Shown: piece after piece, positions 7,723 through 14,715 of the stretch
Position numbering within the stretch: the stretch's first letter is position 1
Layout of the letters: every line of letters starts with the position of its first letter
Assembly: GCA_018662075.1 (NCBI GenBank)
Contig: JABJGX010000059.1
Span: 1 to 14,780 of the forward strand
Length of the DNA: 14,780 nt
Source: Candidatus Peregrinibacteria bacterium
GTDB lineage: Bacteria > Patescibacteriota > Gracilibacteria > Peribacterales > Peribacteraceae
Direction: 5' to 3'
Position numbers and translations under genes: made by a program
The notes under the pieces: model-generated
What the model was told of the DNA's origin: nothing
Database searches by the model: none
The model's input: the letters and a program-made list of their open reading frames with translations, nothing else

Positions 7723-9243
7723 TTACCCCAAAGGTACTTCTACAAAGAATGATGTCCCTTTTCCTTCATCACTTTCAAAGTGAATTTTACCACCCTGTGC
7801 TTCCACAGCACCTTTAGCCGCATATAATCCGAATCCATTTCCATCAACTTTTTGCACATTACTGGCTCGGAAGAGCTTTCCAAAAATTTGACCTTGGTCT
7901 TTCTTTGGAATCCCACAACCATTGTCTTTTACAAAATACTTCAATGTATTCCCTTTTACTGATACATGGAATTCTACCTTTCCATGTTTTTCATCTGAGT
8001 ACTTAACAGCATTACTTAATAGGTTTTCTAGGGTCATTCTCATCAAACGCTTATCAAGCATTCCTACTGGAAGATCCTCTGGAATATCTACATCAAGAGT
8101 AATCTTTCTTTCCTCTGCCTTCGGATTTATGACATCAAGAATATCTTGGAAGAATTCATTAAGATTCAACTCAGATTTATCAACTTTCATGCGACCTAAT
8201 TGGATGCGCGATACATCAAGAATCATACTAACCAAATCTGACAAATTAGTCATTACAGATTGTACTGTAGTAATATGGTCTTTCTGTTCTTTGCTTAGAT
8301 CACCCACGTCCCCATCTAACAACATTTCCATGTACCATTTTGCTGAAGATACAGGAGTAGCCAGTTGGTGGCTCACGATACTAAGAAGATCATCTTTCTG
8401 CCTATCGAGCTCGTGCATTACCTCTACCCTACTCCCCCAAATTCGAACAAGTGCCACAGTTTGCACGGTAAGCATAAGCAAAAGAATGGCTGCCAATATA
8501 GAAAATGGAATTAGTGTTGCATTAATTAATGCAGTGAAATCTTTCACCTCTACATCAATTGCTAACAATGCTACTACTTCACCATTATGAGAAATAGGAG
8601 CATATCCTGAAAGGAATGTTCCCCACTTATCTGTATATAATTCATATGCAGCAATAGGACCATCAAATGCTTTGCTGATAATCTCTACAGAATCACTAAC
8701 ATCGTACTCTTCACCAGGAAGAGGTGGATACTCTATCTCATCCATTTTCCCATTTTCATCCCAGTCTACAGGGATTGCTGTATCTGCATCTGTTGTAAAT
8801 TTCATCATGGCTTCATCATCTGTTGGCTCAAGAATATAGATATATGTTAAATTCTGATTACTCTCTCTAATCTTTTTCATCTGATTAGTCACCTTTACTA
8901 TTGGATGATTCCAGACAAAAGGGTTTTTAGATAATTTCTGCAAATAATTAGAATGCTCTAAGGAGATAGTTGCCTCTTCAAGGAATGGTGATATTTGCTT
9001 TGCCAAACTATCCTCATCTCTAATAATTGCAGCTACATCTTCACCATCAATTTGCAACACTGCTGTCGCTACAATTGCAGTAATTCTTTCCCTAAGTCTT
9101 TCGTGTAATATTTCTTGTGTTTGTTGATATACCATAAATACAAATCCTACTGATACTGCAGCAGCGATAATCAGTGGGATGTAACTTACATCCAGGAACC
9201 AAATTTTCCTTTTCTGAGTCTGTGGTTGTATTTCTTTTTTCAT
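7723..9243 (-). CDS. Membrane sensor histidine kinase with extracytoplasmic PDC/Cache-like domain
   Basis: The 506-residue protein has TM1 (about 21-39), an extracytoplasmic sensor (about 40-240), TM2 (about 243-266), a short linker without obvious HAMP, and a full kinase core. The core shows the H-box SHQLATP (His292), N-box LENLLSNAVKYS (Asn411), G1 DNGCGIP (Asp440), F-box IFGKLFR, and G2 GNGFGLY near 470. The sensor ends in DKWGTFLSGYAPI and VVALLAIDV, typical of this Cache/PDC class. It contains a canonical EF-hand loop at 160-171 (Asp160, Asp162, Asn164, Gly165, Asp168, Glu171). The same module occurs three times in the gene just upstream. No response regulator is nearby. A promoter immediately before the ATG would give a leaderless mRNA. 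Confidence 0.93.
   Translation of the reverse strand: MKKEIQPQTQKRKIWFLDVSYIPLIIAAAVSVGFVFMVYQQTQEILHERLRERITAIVATAVLQIDGEDVAAIIRDEDSLAKQISPFLEEATISLEHSNYLQKLSKNPFVWNHPIVKVTNQMKKIRESNQNLTYIYILEPTDDEAMMKFTTDADTAIPVDWDENGKMDEIEYPPLPGEEYDVSDSVEIISKAFDGPIAAYELYTDKWGTFLSGYAPISHNGEVVALLAIDVEVKDFTALINATLIPFSILAAILLLMLTVQTVALVRIWGSRVEVMHELDRQKDDLLSIVSHQLATPVSSAKWYMEMLLDGDVGDLSKEQKDHITTVQSVMTNLSDLVSMILDVSRIQLGRMKVDKSELNLNEFFQDILDVINPKAEERKITLDVDIPEDLPVGMLDKRLMRMTLENLLSNAVKYSDEKHGKVEFHVSVKGNTLKYFVKDNGCGIPKKDQGQIFGKLFRASNVQKVDGNGFGLYAAKGAVEAQGGKIHFESDEGKGTSFFVEVPLG
8731..8766 (-). other. EF-hand-like loop in the kinase sensor domain
   Basis: Residues 160-171 read DWDENGKMDEIE, which fits the 12-position EF-hand rule: acidic or amide side chains at 1, 3, 5 and 9, Gly at 6, a hydrophobic residue at 8 and Glu at 12. 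It lies in the extracytoplasmic domain, so Ca2+ binding is chemically plausible. Flanking helices were not established. Confidence 0.6.
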
Positions 9244-9251
9244 TTCTCTTT

Positions 9252-9280
9252 ATTATATCATTTTTCCCCTCCTTTTACAA
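9252..9280 (-). promoter_or_regulatory. Promoter of the histidine kinase gene (extended -10)
   Basis: On the minus strand, TTGTAA (9280-9275) is followed after 17 nt by a perfect TATAAT (9257-9252), preceded by TG one base upstream. Only 8 nt separate the -10 box from ATG 9243, so the transcript would start at or next to the start codon. The site lies in the 39-nt gap between the two sensor genes and would allow kinase expression independent of the upstream gene. Confidence 0.6.
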
Positions 9281-9282
9281 TA

Positions 9283-12267
9283 TTAATGCTGAATGGCGGG
9301 CTTTTGATGCAGGAGAAATAGTTTTAGGATCAGTAAAAGTACAAATATACTCAGGAACCAAATATATGGCTTAAACCTACTATTTACCTCTTGATAGACG
9401 TCTGAAACATCCATATCTACACCTAGGATGGCAATTCCTACACCACTCTTATTAAATACAGGAGCGCTGGCAGATAGGTATGTCCCCCATTTATCTGTTG
9501 TAAATTTGCCATCTGACAATGCTACGACTAATAATCTTTCCATTTCGTCATACTGAGCTAACTGATTTGCATCATAACTTGTTCCTGGAGGCAGGACTTC
9601 TATAGCATCCGGATCATCAGGATCCTCTGGTAAAAAGTAATTTGAGTCTGCATCTGCTACAAATTCAAACATTTCTGGGTCCGCTGTCGGGCGCATGATG
9701 TATGAATAGAGAATGTCTGTATTACTATTTCTTATTTCATTTAGTTTGCTAAATAGATTTTGATACTGCGGCCTTCTCATGTCCTCTTCAGTATGCACAA
9801 CTTCTAGATCCTTATAGCTGATCTCAGGTGCTGCAGTAGCAACGATGGAAACTAACCTTTGTCCTATCTCTTCCTTCATAAGATTCAACGTATACTGATA
9901 CATCCCGAAAGTAACTACTAAGGCAATTCCTGAGCATATACCAAGTGATACCAAAACCTTTCTTGTCCTAGAAAGATGAAGCAATGCCTTAAGTAAGGCA
10001 TTGTGGAATACTGCTAGGCGTACGAAAATAAGCAATGCAAAGAATCCGAGAAAGTAGTGAATAGGGCTAAAAGTTCCTAGTGTTAGTTTTTGTACATCAC
10101 TGGCGACCCTATCTATTCCAAGTACTGCAACTGTCACCCCCTGTGCATTTTTTATTGGTGCAAAGCCAGAGATAAATGTACCCCACTGGTCTATAAATGG
10201 TTCCGCATCTGCAGATGGTACCACCATACCAAGCGCTACTGCTGGAATCTCTGATACATCATATGGCATACCAGGAATAGGGATCTCATCTTCTTCTCCA
10301 ATAATGCCGTCCTTATTAAAATCAATTTTTTTATCTATATCCAAACCATAAGAATCGGCAACAAGCTCGAACATACCATCCTCGGCAGTAGGCCTAATAA
10401 TATATACATACTCAATTGCGTGATTCTCTGTACGGATACTATCTAATGTTTTTACAACAGAGGTATATACCTCCTTATTCATATCAGCCTCTACATGAAG
10501 ATTGTCTATATCTTGGGATTTCAACTCGCCTGCAGCTGTAGCCGCAATAGCCTTCACCTGCTCTCTGACACGTTGAGTATTTAAATATGTAGCATTATTA
10601 TAAATTGCGATTGTAATACCTAATGCCAATACAGAGCACACTCCTGCGGAGATCAGTGCCTTCTTCGTCTGTGAAAGCTTCAGAACTTCTGATGCGAGCG
10701 ACCTATGGAATGCAGCGAAACGAATGAATACAAATATAATAAAGAATGCTAACAGGTAGTAAATAGGACTAAATGTTTGCAGGGTAAGTTCGTCTAACAT
10801 TACAGCTTTAATATCAACTGCCAGTACCGCTACTACATTACCCTTATCGTCAAAAATGGGTGCGTATCCTGACACCACCTTACCCCATTGATCTTCGTAA
10901 AAATCACTAACACTTAATCCCTCAAAACTACTAAATGCAGCATCAGGGGCATTTGGATAGTCTTGACCAGGCCACTGTAAATAGTCGGCACCATCTGGCT
11001 CTATTACACCATCCATATTTGCATCTACATCATTTGATATATCTTCGTCAAAATTTGCATAGGGATCCATCGATGCTGCATCTGCAATAAACTCTAATCG
11101 CTTTGGGTCTTTTTCGGATTTCCTAAATATATATACATAAATAATGTCACTATTAATGTCTTTGATATTTTTTAACTGACTCACAACTTTCTCCCATGCA
11201 GGCTTTCTATAGTCCTCCTCCTGTTGTAACTGACTCAGCTCATTTGTATCTATCTCTAAAGCAGCTGTCCTAGCAATGGCAACTACTCGATCTTGCATAC
11301 GTTGAAAGTTCAGAGATTGATTATTCACATACATCCCCCATGTCATCAGAGCAGACAGCACGCCAAGTGCCCCAAAGGTAATTAAGCTCTTCTTACTCAT
11401 AAAGAACTCTCTTAACCCAGAGAAGACCCTTGTCTCCAAATCAGGCTCTTGTGGAGGACGGCTCTCTACAGCTGCTGCACACTCCTCATCATCATTACAC
11501 TCAGCCTGATACCACAGCATTTCGAACATATGTCTCTGGCTATCTGCCATTGCAGGATAATTAATGAAGCTCGCTTTCTGGTTAGGGATATCGAAACAGG
11601 CAACCGTGTCACCAACAATGAATTCTTCAAACGTTACCGGGAACTGTTCTACTGCGACCAAGCGAGAGTCACGATACTCAAAGATGTCTCTACTTTGATA
11701 CCGACGACCAAGTGGAACGTCCTGTCCGATGGACCTCATGAAAACCTTATTCCTTCTGCGCTCCCTAAAGAGGTTTACGCGGAACTCACACAGAGGGTCA
11801 TCCTCTTCCCTCATCAGGGCCGGAACAAAGTGAAGCCATTCGGCTGATTTCATTTCAAGAAGTTTTGTAAACGCCTGCTCCAAACCTTTGAGCCCTTCGA
11901 AGTATTGCATCTCTGGCCTGTCCTTCTCGTGTTCGACCGTCGCAATAAAGGCATCGAAGTCTTGCTTCTTTCTGTGAAGAACATCCTTCTTCTGGTTCAT
12001 GTCTTTTTCCATCCACTGCCGAATAGCATCTAGTGATGATAGTGTGCACTTCGGTGATCCATTAATGTTTTCTTTCACCACAATACTCTTGTCGCTTAGC
12101 TTCTTTGTTGCTTGGTCTAGAACCCCTGTGCTCTTCCCTGTTTTTGCTGCAAGCTCACGAAGAGTCATTGCCTCTCCTTCAAGTAATCGCTTAAGGACAA
12201 GCACCTCTGTTGCAGAGAAGCCTGCTTCAAGGAGATACGATTCAATGCTGGCGGGGAGACTGGTCAT
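9283..12267 (-). CDS. TrmB-type HTH regulator fused to three tandem transmembrane sensor modules
   Basis: The 994-residue protein starts with a winged HTH of the TrmB type (about 1-75; AGFSATEVLVLKRLL, then LRELAAKTGKSTGVLDQ). A coiled-coil follows, then a TrmB/PLD-like effector region to about 285 (MQYFEGLKGLEQAF). Then come three repeats of TM, extracytoplasmic Cache/PDC-like domain and TM. TM segments lie near 295-313, 502-520, 538-556, 735-753, 771-789 and 968-986. Each sensor ends in DQWG/DKWG, an APIF/APIK strand and a V-x-VLA/LGVD-like strand. The cytoplasmic hairpins between repeats are alike (FHRSLASEVLKLSQTKK and FHNALLKALLHLSRTRK). ATG 12267 is chosen because HTH homology begins there; an ATG at 12309 and a TTG at 12318 are also in frame. 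It is predicted to be a membrane-tethered DNA-binding protein. The gene ends 39 nt before the kinase start, and both share the sensor module. GC is about 47 % in the HTH part and about 33 % in sampled ectodomain stretches. Confidence 0.88.
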   Translation of the reverse strand: MTSLPASIESYLLEAGFSATEVLVLKRLLEGEAMTLRELAAKTGKSTGVLDQATKKLSDKSIVVKENINGSPKCTLSSLDAIRQWMEKDMNQKKDVLHRKKQDFDAFIATVEHEKDRPEMQYFEGLKGLEQAFTKLLEMKSAEWLHFVPALMREEDDPLCEFRVNLFRERRRNKVFMRSIGQDVPLGRRYQSRDIFEYRDSRLVAVEQFPVTFEEFIVGDTVACFDIPNQKASFINYPAMADSQRHMFEMLWYQAECNDDEECAAAVESRPPQEPDLETRVFSGLREFFMSKKSLITFGALGVLSALMTWGMYVNNQSLNFQRMQDRVVAIARTAALEIDTNELSQLQQEEDYRKPAWEKVVSQLKNIKDINSDIIYVYIFRKSEKDPKRLEFIADAASMDPYANFDEDISNDVDANMDGVIEPDGADYLQWPGQDYPNAPDAAFSSFEGLSVSDFYEDQWGKVVSGYAPIFDDKGNVVAVLAVDIKAVMLDELTLQTFSPIYYLLAFFIIFVFIRFAAFHRSLASEVLKLSQTKKALISAGVCSVLALGITIAIYNNATYLNTQRVREQVKAIAATAAGELKSQDIDNLHVEADMNKEVYTSVVKTLDSIRTENHAIEYVYIIRPTAEDGMFELVADSYGLDIDKKIDFNKDGIIGEEDEIPIPGMPYDVSEIPAVALGMVVPSADAEPFIDQWGTFISGFAPIKNAQGVTVAVLGIDRVASDVQKLTLGTFSPIHYFLGFFALLIFVRLAVFHNALLKALLHLSRTRKVLVSLGICSGIALVVTFGMYQYTLNLMKEEIGQRLVSIVATAAPEISYKDLEVVHTEEDMRRPQYQNLFSKLNEIRNSNTDILYSYIMRPTADPEMFEFVADADSNYFLPEDPDDPDAIEVLPPGTSYDANQLAQYDEMERLLVVALSDGKFTTDKWGTYLSASAPVFNKSGVGIAILGVDMDVSDVYQEVNSRFKPYIWFLSIFVLLLILKLFLLHQKPAIQH
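10288..10323 (-). other. EF-hand/dockerin-like loop in sensor module 2
   Basis: Residues 649-660 of the regulator read DFNKDGIIGEED: Asp at 1, Asn at 3, Asp at 5, Gly at 6, Ile at 8 and Asp at 12. This matches the dockerin form of the calcium loop, followed by Glu661. It occupies the same place in the sensor as the loop in the kinase. Confidence 0.6.
10993..11031 (-). other. EF-hand-like loop in sensor module 1 (imperfect)
   Basis: Residues 413-425 read DVDANMDGVIEPD. Counted from Asp415, Asn417 and Asp419 precede Gly420, with Ile422, Glu423 and Asp425. The last acidic residue is at position 11 rather than 12, so this is a near match. Asp413 could add a ligand. Confidence 0.45.
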
Positions 12268-12447
12268 GCAACTATGCACTCTATAGTATTTCCATGAACT
12301 ATAAAGCATGTTTAGCAAGCTTTACATTTCCGAGTTGCTCTTGTTTCGACAATTTCTGCAGTATAAGCCAATTCTTTCAGTTCTACTCTAATGTGGAACA
12401 GATGAAGAACTATCCTCATTGCTCCTAGATGTGCCATAATTCCTTTA
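12268..12447. other. Divergent intergenic region
   Basis: This 180-nt region separates the TrmB-sensor gene (-) from the HTTM operon (+). On the minus strand, TACTAT (12288-12283) lies 15 nt before ATG 12267 and could be its -10 box; no good -35 is visible. The plus-strand extended -10 of the HTTM operon is at 12432-12440. The small open frames here look non-coding. Confidence 0.4.
12432..12440 (+). promoter_or_regulatory. Extended -10 box before the HTTM operon
   Basis: TG-C-CATAAT is 5/6 to the -10 consensus with the extended TG. It lies 7 nt before ATG 12448. There is no clear -35 and no Shine-Dalgarno, which fits a leaderless transcript. Confidence 0.45.
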
Positions 12448-12915
12448 ATGAAGCGAATACTACAGCATATGGCCATAACCATGTACATCACAGCAACGAT
12501 GTCTGGAATGATGTTTACGCTGTGTAGAGTGCATATGCCTGGTGTGCCTTATATCCTCTCTCACTGGAGCTATGGGATGTTGGCGCCCTTCCAGTCGTAT
12601 CTTACCTATAACGAGGATTTGGTGGCCTTAGGGAGGCATTCTGGGGGCTTGTGGGAGGCTATAGAGATGGATAAGTACAGAACACACGGAAAGGGTGAAG
12701 AGTCGATAAAAATGTATCTACCAATGTATCGGTCACTCCCCGAAGAAGTGCTAAAAGAGAAGTACGAGGAATACGCAGAAAAACTGCGAACTCTTGAAAT
12801 GAATCACGGAAATACGTGGGAGGAGATCGCACTAGAGATGCACACCTGGCCTCGGTCCCCTGGCGGATACGAATTTTTGCGTGTTCCAGTATTTACCACT
12901 GTTACAAAACTATGA
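12448..12915 (+). CDS. Small membrane-anchored protein, partner of the HTTM protein
   Basis: The 155-residue protein has one N-terminal hydrophobic segment (about residues 8-26). It then has a SHWSYGMLAPF stretch resembling the W-x-M-F-A-P motif found in soluble partners or tails of HTTM-family proteins. The rest is polar and charged with a helical Glu/Lys-rich part (about 97-130). No enzyme motif is recognised. Its TGA stop overlaps the start of the HTTM gene as ATGA, so the two are translationally coupled and probably act together at the membrane. The partner assignment rests on context and one short motif. Confidence 0.75.
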   Translation: MKRILQHMAITMYITATMSGMMFTLCRVHMPGVPYILSHWSYGMLAPFQSYLTYNEDLVALGRHSGGLWEAIEMDKYRTHGKGEESIKMYLPMYRSLPEEVLKEKYEEYAEKLRTLEMNHGNTWEEIALEMHTWPRSPGGYEFLRVPVFTTVTKL

Positions 12916-13754
12916 CACAGCTCTGGAACAACTTCTGGCTGAAAGAGGCACCACCACATGCACTTGCGATTGTTCGCATCTGCTTAGGTCTTTTCTTATT
13001 AGTGTATGCGAGTACGTATGCGCTGCACATCACTCTGCTGTTTTCCAATGAAGGACTAACACTTCCTCTGTACTTTGCAGCACCGTCACCAACAACTGCT
13101 TATTTGATGTATGCAGTTTCTATACTGATGCTTCTTGGTTTTACCGTTGGTGCGTACTTCAGGGTATGCGCAGTCGCATGCTTCTTTTTGGGTCTTTACT
13201 ACTGGCAGCTACAACTGCATATGTTCCCCTCTTCGTATAACCGAATCCTCTGCTTCACACTTTTGGTCCTTATGTGTAGCGGTGCCAATAAAACATTCTC
13301 TTATGATACAAAGAGGACACTGGGATCGTGGACTGCATGGGAACCGACGAGTGTTCTTGCAGGGCGTCTTATATGCATGCAGATCAGCCTGACGTTTATT
13401 GGTGTAAGTTTACAAAAGTGGATGCTTCCTGCGTGGAGTACGGGAGAGATCTTGACCTATACATTTATCGGTCGATGGTCGACACTGCTATCAGGTGTGA
13501 TTACTAGGCTAAATTTGCCTGTAGAATTTTATGATTTCGTTATTCTGACTGTCAAAGTACTCCAGCCACTTGCCGGTATCGGAGTGTGGATAGCCCGGTT
13601 TCGATTGGCATCGATACTCTTTATTCATAGTTTTTTGATTTTAGTTGCGCTACTTCTTGGAATTTGGTGGTTTATCTTTTTAATTCCAGCATGTATTTTA
13701 TTCTTTCCACCAGAGAAGATTTACGCATACCTAAAAGAAAAACACGTCCTCTAA
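12912..13754 (+). CDS. HTTM-domain (vitamin K-dependent carboxylase-like) membrane protein
   Basis: The 280-residue polytopic protein has several hydrophobic segments and features of the HTTM family. These are an N-terminal ALAIVRICLGLFLL helix, a YYW-x-QLQ segment after the third helix, a SYNRILCF helix start, and SLQKWMLPAWSTGE (Lys169-Trp170) before the C-terminal helices. The family groups bacterial membrane proteins related to gamma-carboxylase. Most have unknown substrates, and no carboxylase activity can be claimed. The start is ATG 12912, in ATGA overlap with the preceding gene. The open frame extends upstream to 12816, but those 32 residues lie within the preceding gene and do not look like a membrane protein N-terminus. 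Confidence 0.82.
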   Translation: MTQLWNNFWLKEAPPHALAIVRICLGLFLLVYASTYALHITLLFSNEGLTLPLYFAAPSPTTAYLMYAVSILMLLGFTVGAYFRVCAVACFFLGLYYWQLQLHMFPSSYNRILCFTLLVLMCSGANKTFSYDTKRTLGSWTAWEPTSVLAGRLICMQISLTFIGVSLQKWMLPAWSTGEILTYTFIGRWSTLLSGVITRLNLPVEFYDFVILTVKVLQPLAGIGVWIARFRLASILFIHSFLILVALLLGIWWFIFLIPACILFFPPEKIYAYLKEKHVL

Positions 13755-13842
13755 TCTATTTTCAAATGCAAACCGAGATCCACTAAATACATTCATAGTA
13801 TAATTTCTGATTCTGGCAGTTGTTTTTTTTGAAAAATACCGC

Positions 13843-14085
13843 ATGATGCCGCCCATGATGACACTTACAGATATTCGGGAACAGTTGGAGCACCTAGACC
13901 TCCAAATTATTAAACTATTAGATGAGCGCACACATATTTGTGCTGGCCACAGCCTCAGTAGTGATGACAAACTCGATATTCTTTCTCTATGGCTTGAAGA
14001 AGCTGCAGACAAAGGTCTCGACGAAGTTCGCGTAGAGAAGATTGGCAAATTAGCCATTGCAATGTGTAGCAATACCTCTGAATAG
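13843..14085 (+). CDS. Short chorismate-mutase-like (AroQ-type) protein, degenerate
   Basis: The 80-residue product has the first helix of AroQ chorismate mutases (LTDIREQLEHLDLQIIKLLDER) and ends in a GLDEVRVEKIGKLAIAM segment like the last helix of that domain. The two helix-1 arginines are present. The usual active-site Lys eleven residues after the second Arg is missing, and the loop there is altered (AGHSLSSDDK). It may be inactive or regulatory. Starts at 13843, 13855 and 13858 are all possible, and none has a Shine-Dalgarno. A perfect TATAAT lies at 13799-13804, without a good -35. The 3' end runs into the pilT fragment. Confidence 0.6.
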   Translation: MMPPMMTLTDIREQLEHLDLQIIKLLDERTHICAGHSLSSDDKLDILSLWLEEAADKGLDEVRVEKIGKLAIAMCSNTSE

Positions 14086-14683
14086 GGCCCAATCCAACAT
14101 TGCAGAACACAAAGGTGGGCACATTGTGACATTAGAAGATCCTATAGAGTTTGAGTTTAAAAGCGACAAAGGCCTTATTCGCCAAAGGCAGTTTGGTAGC
14201 GACTTTACGTCATTTCCGGAAGCACTGAAGCGCATTCTCCGCCAGGACCCAGATATTATTATGATTGGAGAAATGCGAGACCTCGAAACCATTGCCGCAG
14301 CTCTTACTATGGCAGAAACTGGTCACTTGGTATTTGCAACACTGCACACACCAAATGCTGTTCAGACTATCGACCGTATTGTGGATGTATTCCCTCCATA
14401 TCAGCAGTCGCAGATCCGCACACAGCTATCACTTTCGCTTAAGGCGATTGTTGCACAGAGACTAATACCGTGTAGACATGGAGGACGCACGGCACACAGA
14501 GAAGTACTTATCAACAATACTGCTGTCAGTGACATCATTCGCGATGGACGGACTCAAGAACTGACATCTGTTATTCAGACAGGAAGAGATGCTGGAATGT
14601 GTACATTCCAGAAACATGCAAAAGAACTCTATAAGAATGACGAGATCGATAAAGAGACATACGAGTGGACGAAAGATCTGTAG
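14078..14683 (+). pseudogene. pilT: PilT-family ATPase, 5'-truncated (no Walker A)
   Basis: About 200 residues match the C-terminal half of the type IV pilus retraction ATPase PilT. They contain the Asp box region HIVTLEDPIEF, Walker B (RQDPDIIMIGEMRD), the His box (AETGHLVFATLHT), TIDRIVDVFPPYQQSQIR, and a QRLIP strand. The N-terminal PAS-like domain and the Walker A loop are absent, because the DNA upstream encodes the chorismate-mutase-like protein in another frame. The homology begins near LNRAQSN at 14078; the frame's first ATG is at 14057. Without Walker A it cannot work as a PilT hexamer on its own. The fragment has no internal stop, so the truncation is recent, or the fragment is still expressed, or this is an assembly join. 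Confidence 0.8.
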
Positions 14684-14703
14684 CAAGAAACACTAAGAAC
14701 CGA

Positions 14704-14709
14704 TACTAT
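14704..14709 (+). promoter_or_regulatory. -10-like box TACTAT before the last gene
   Basis: TACTAT lies 6 nt before ATG 14716. No -35 or Shine-Dalgarno is evident. The spacing fits a leaderless start. Confidence 0.35.
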
Positions 14710-14715
14710 CGTGTC

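Noticed and set aside
7922..8590. 222-residue open frame opposite the histidine kinase
   Set aside because: It is antisense to the conserved kinase core and its Ser/Thr-rich product has no recognisable motif.
12210..12428. Short plus-strand frames between the regulator and the HTTM operon
   Set aside because: They overlap the conserved HTH region antisense and have no ribosome binding site or family resemblance.
13826..13833. Run of eight T after the HTTM gene as a terminator
   Set aside because: No stable GC-rich stem precedes it; only a 3-bp stem (CTG/CAG) could be drawn.
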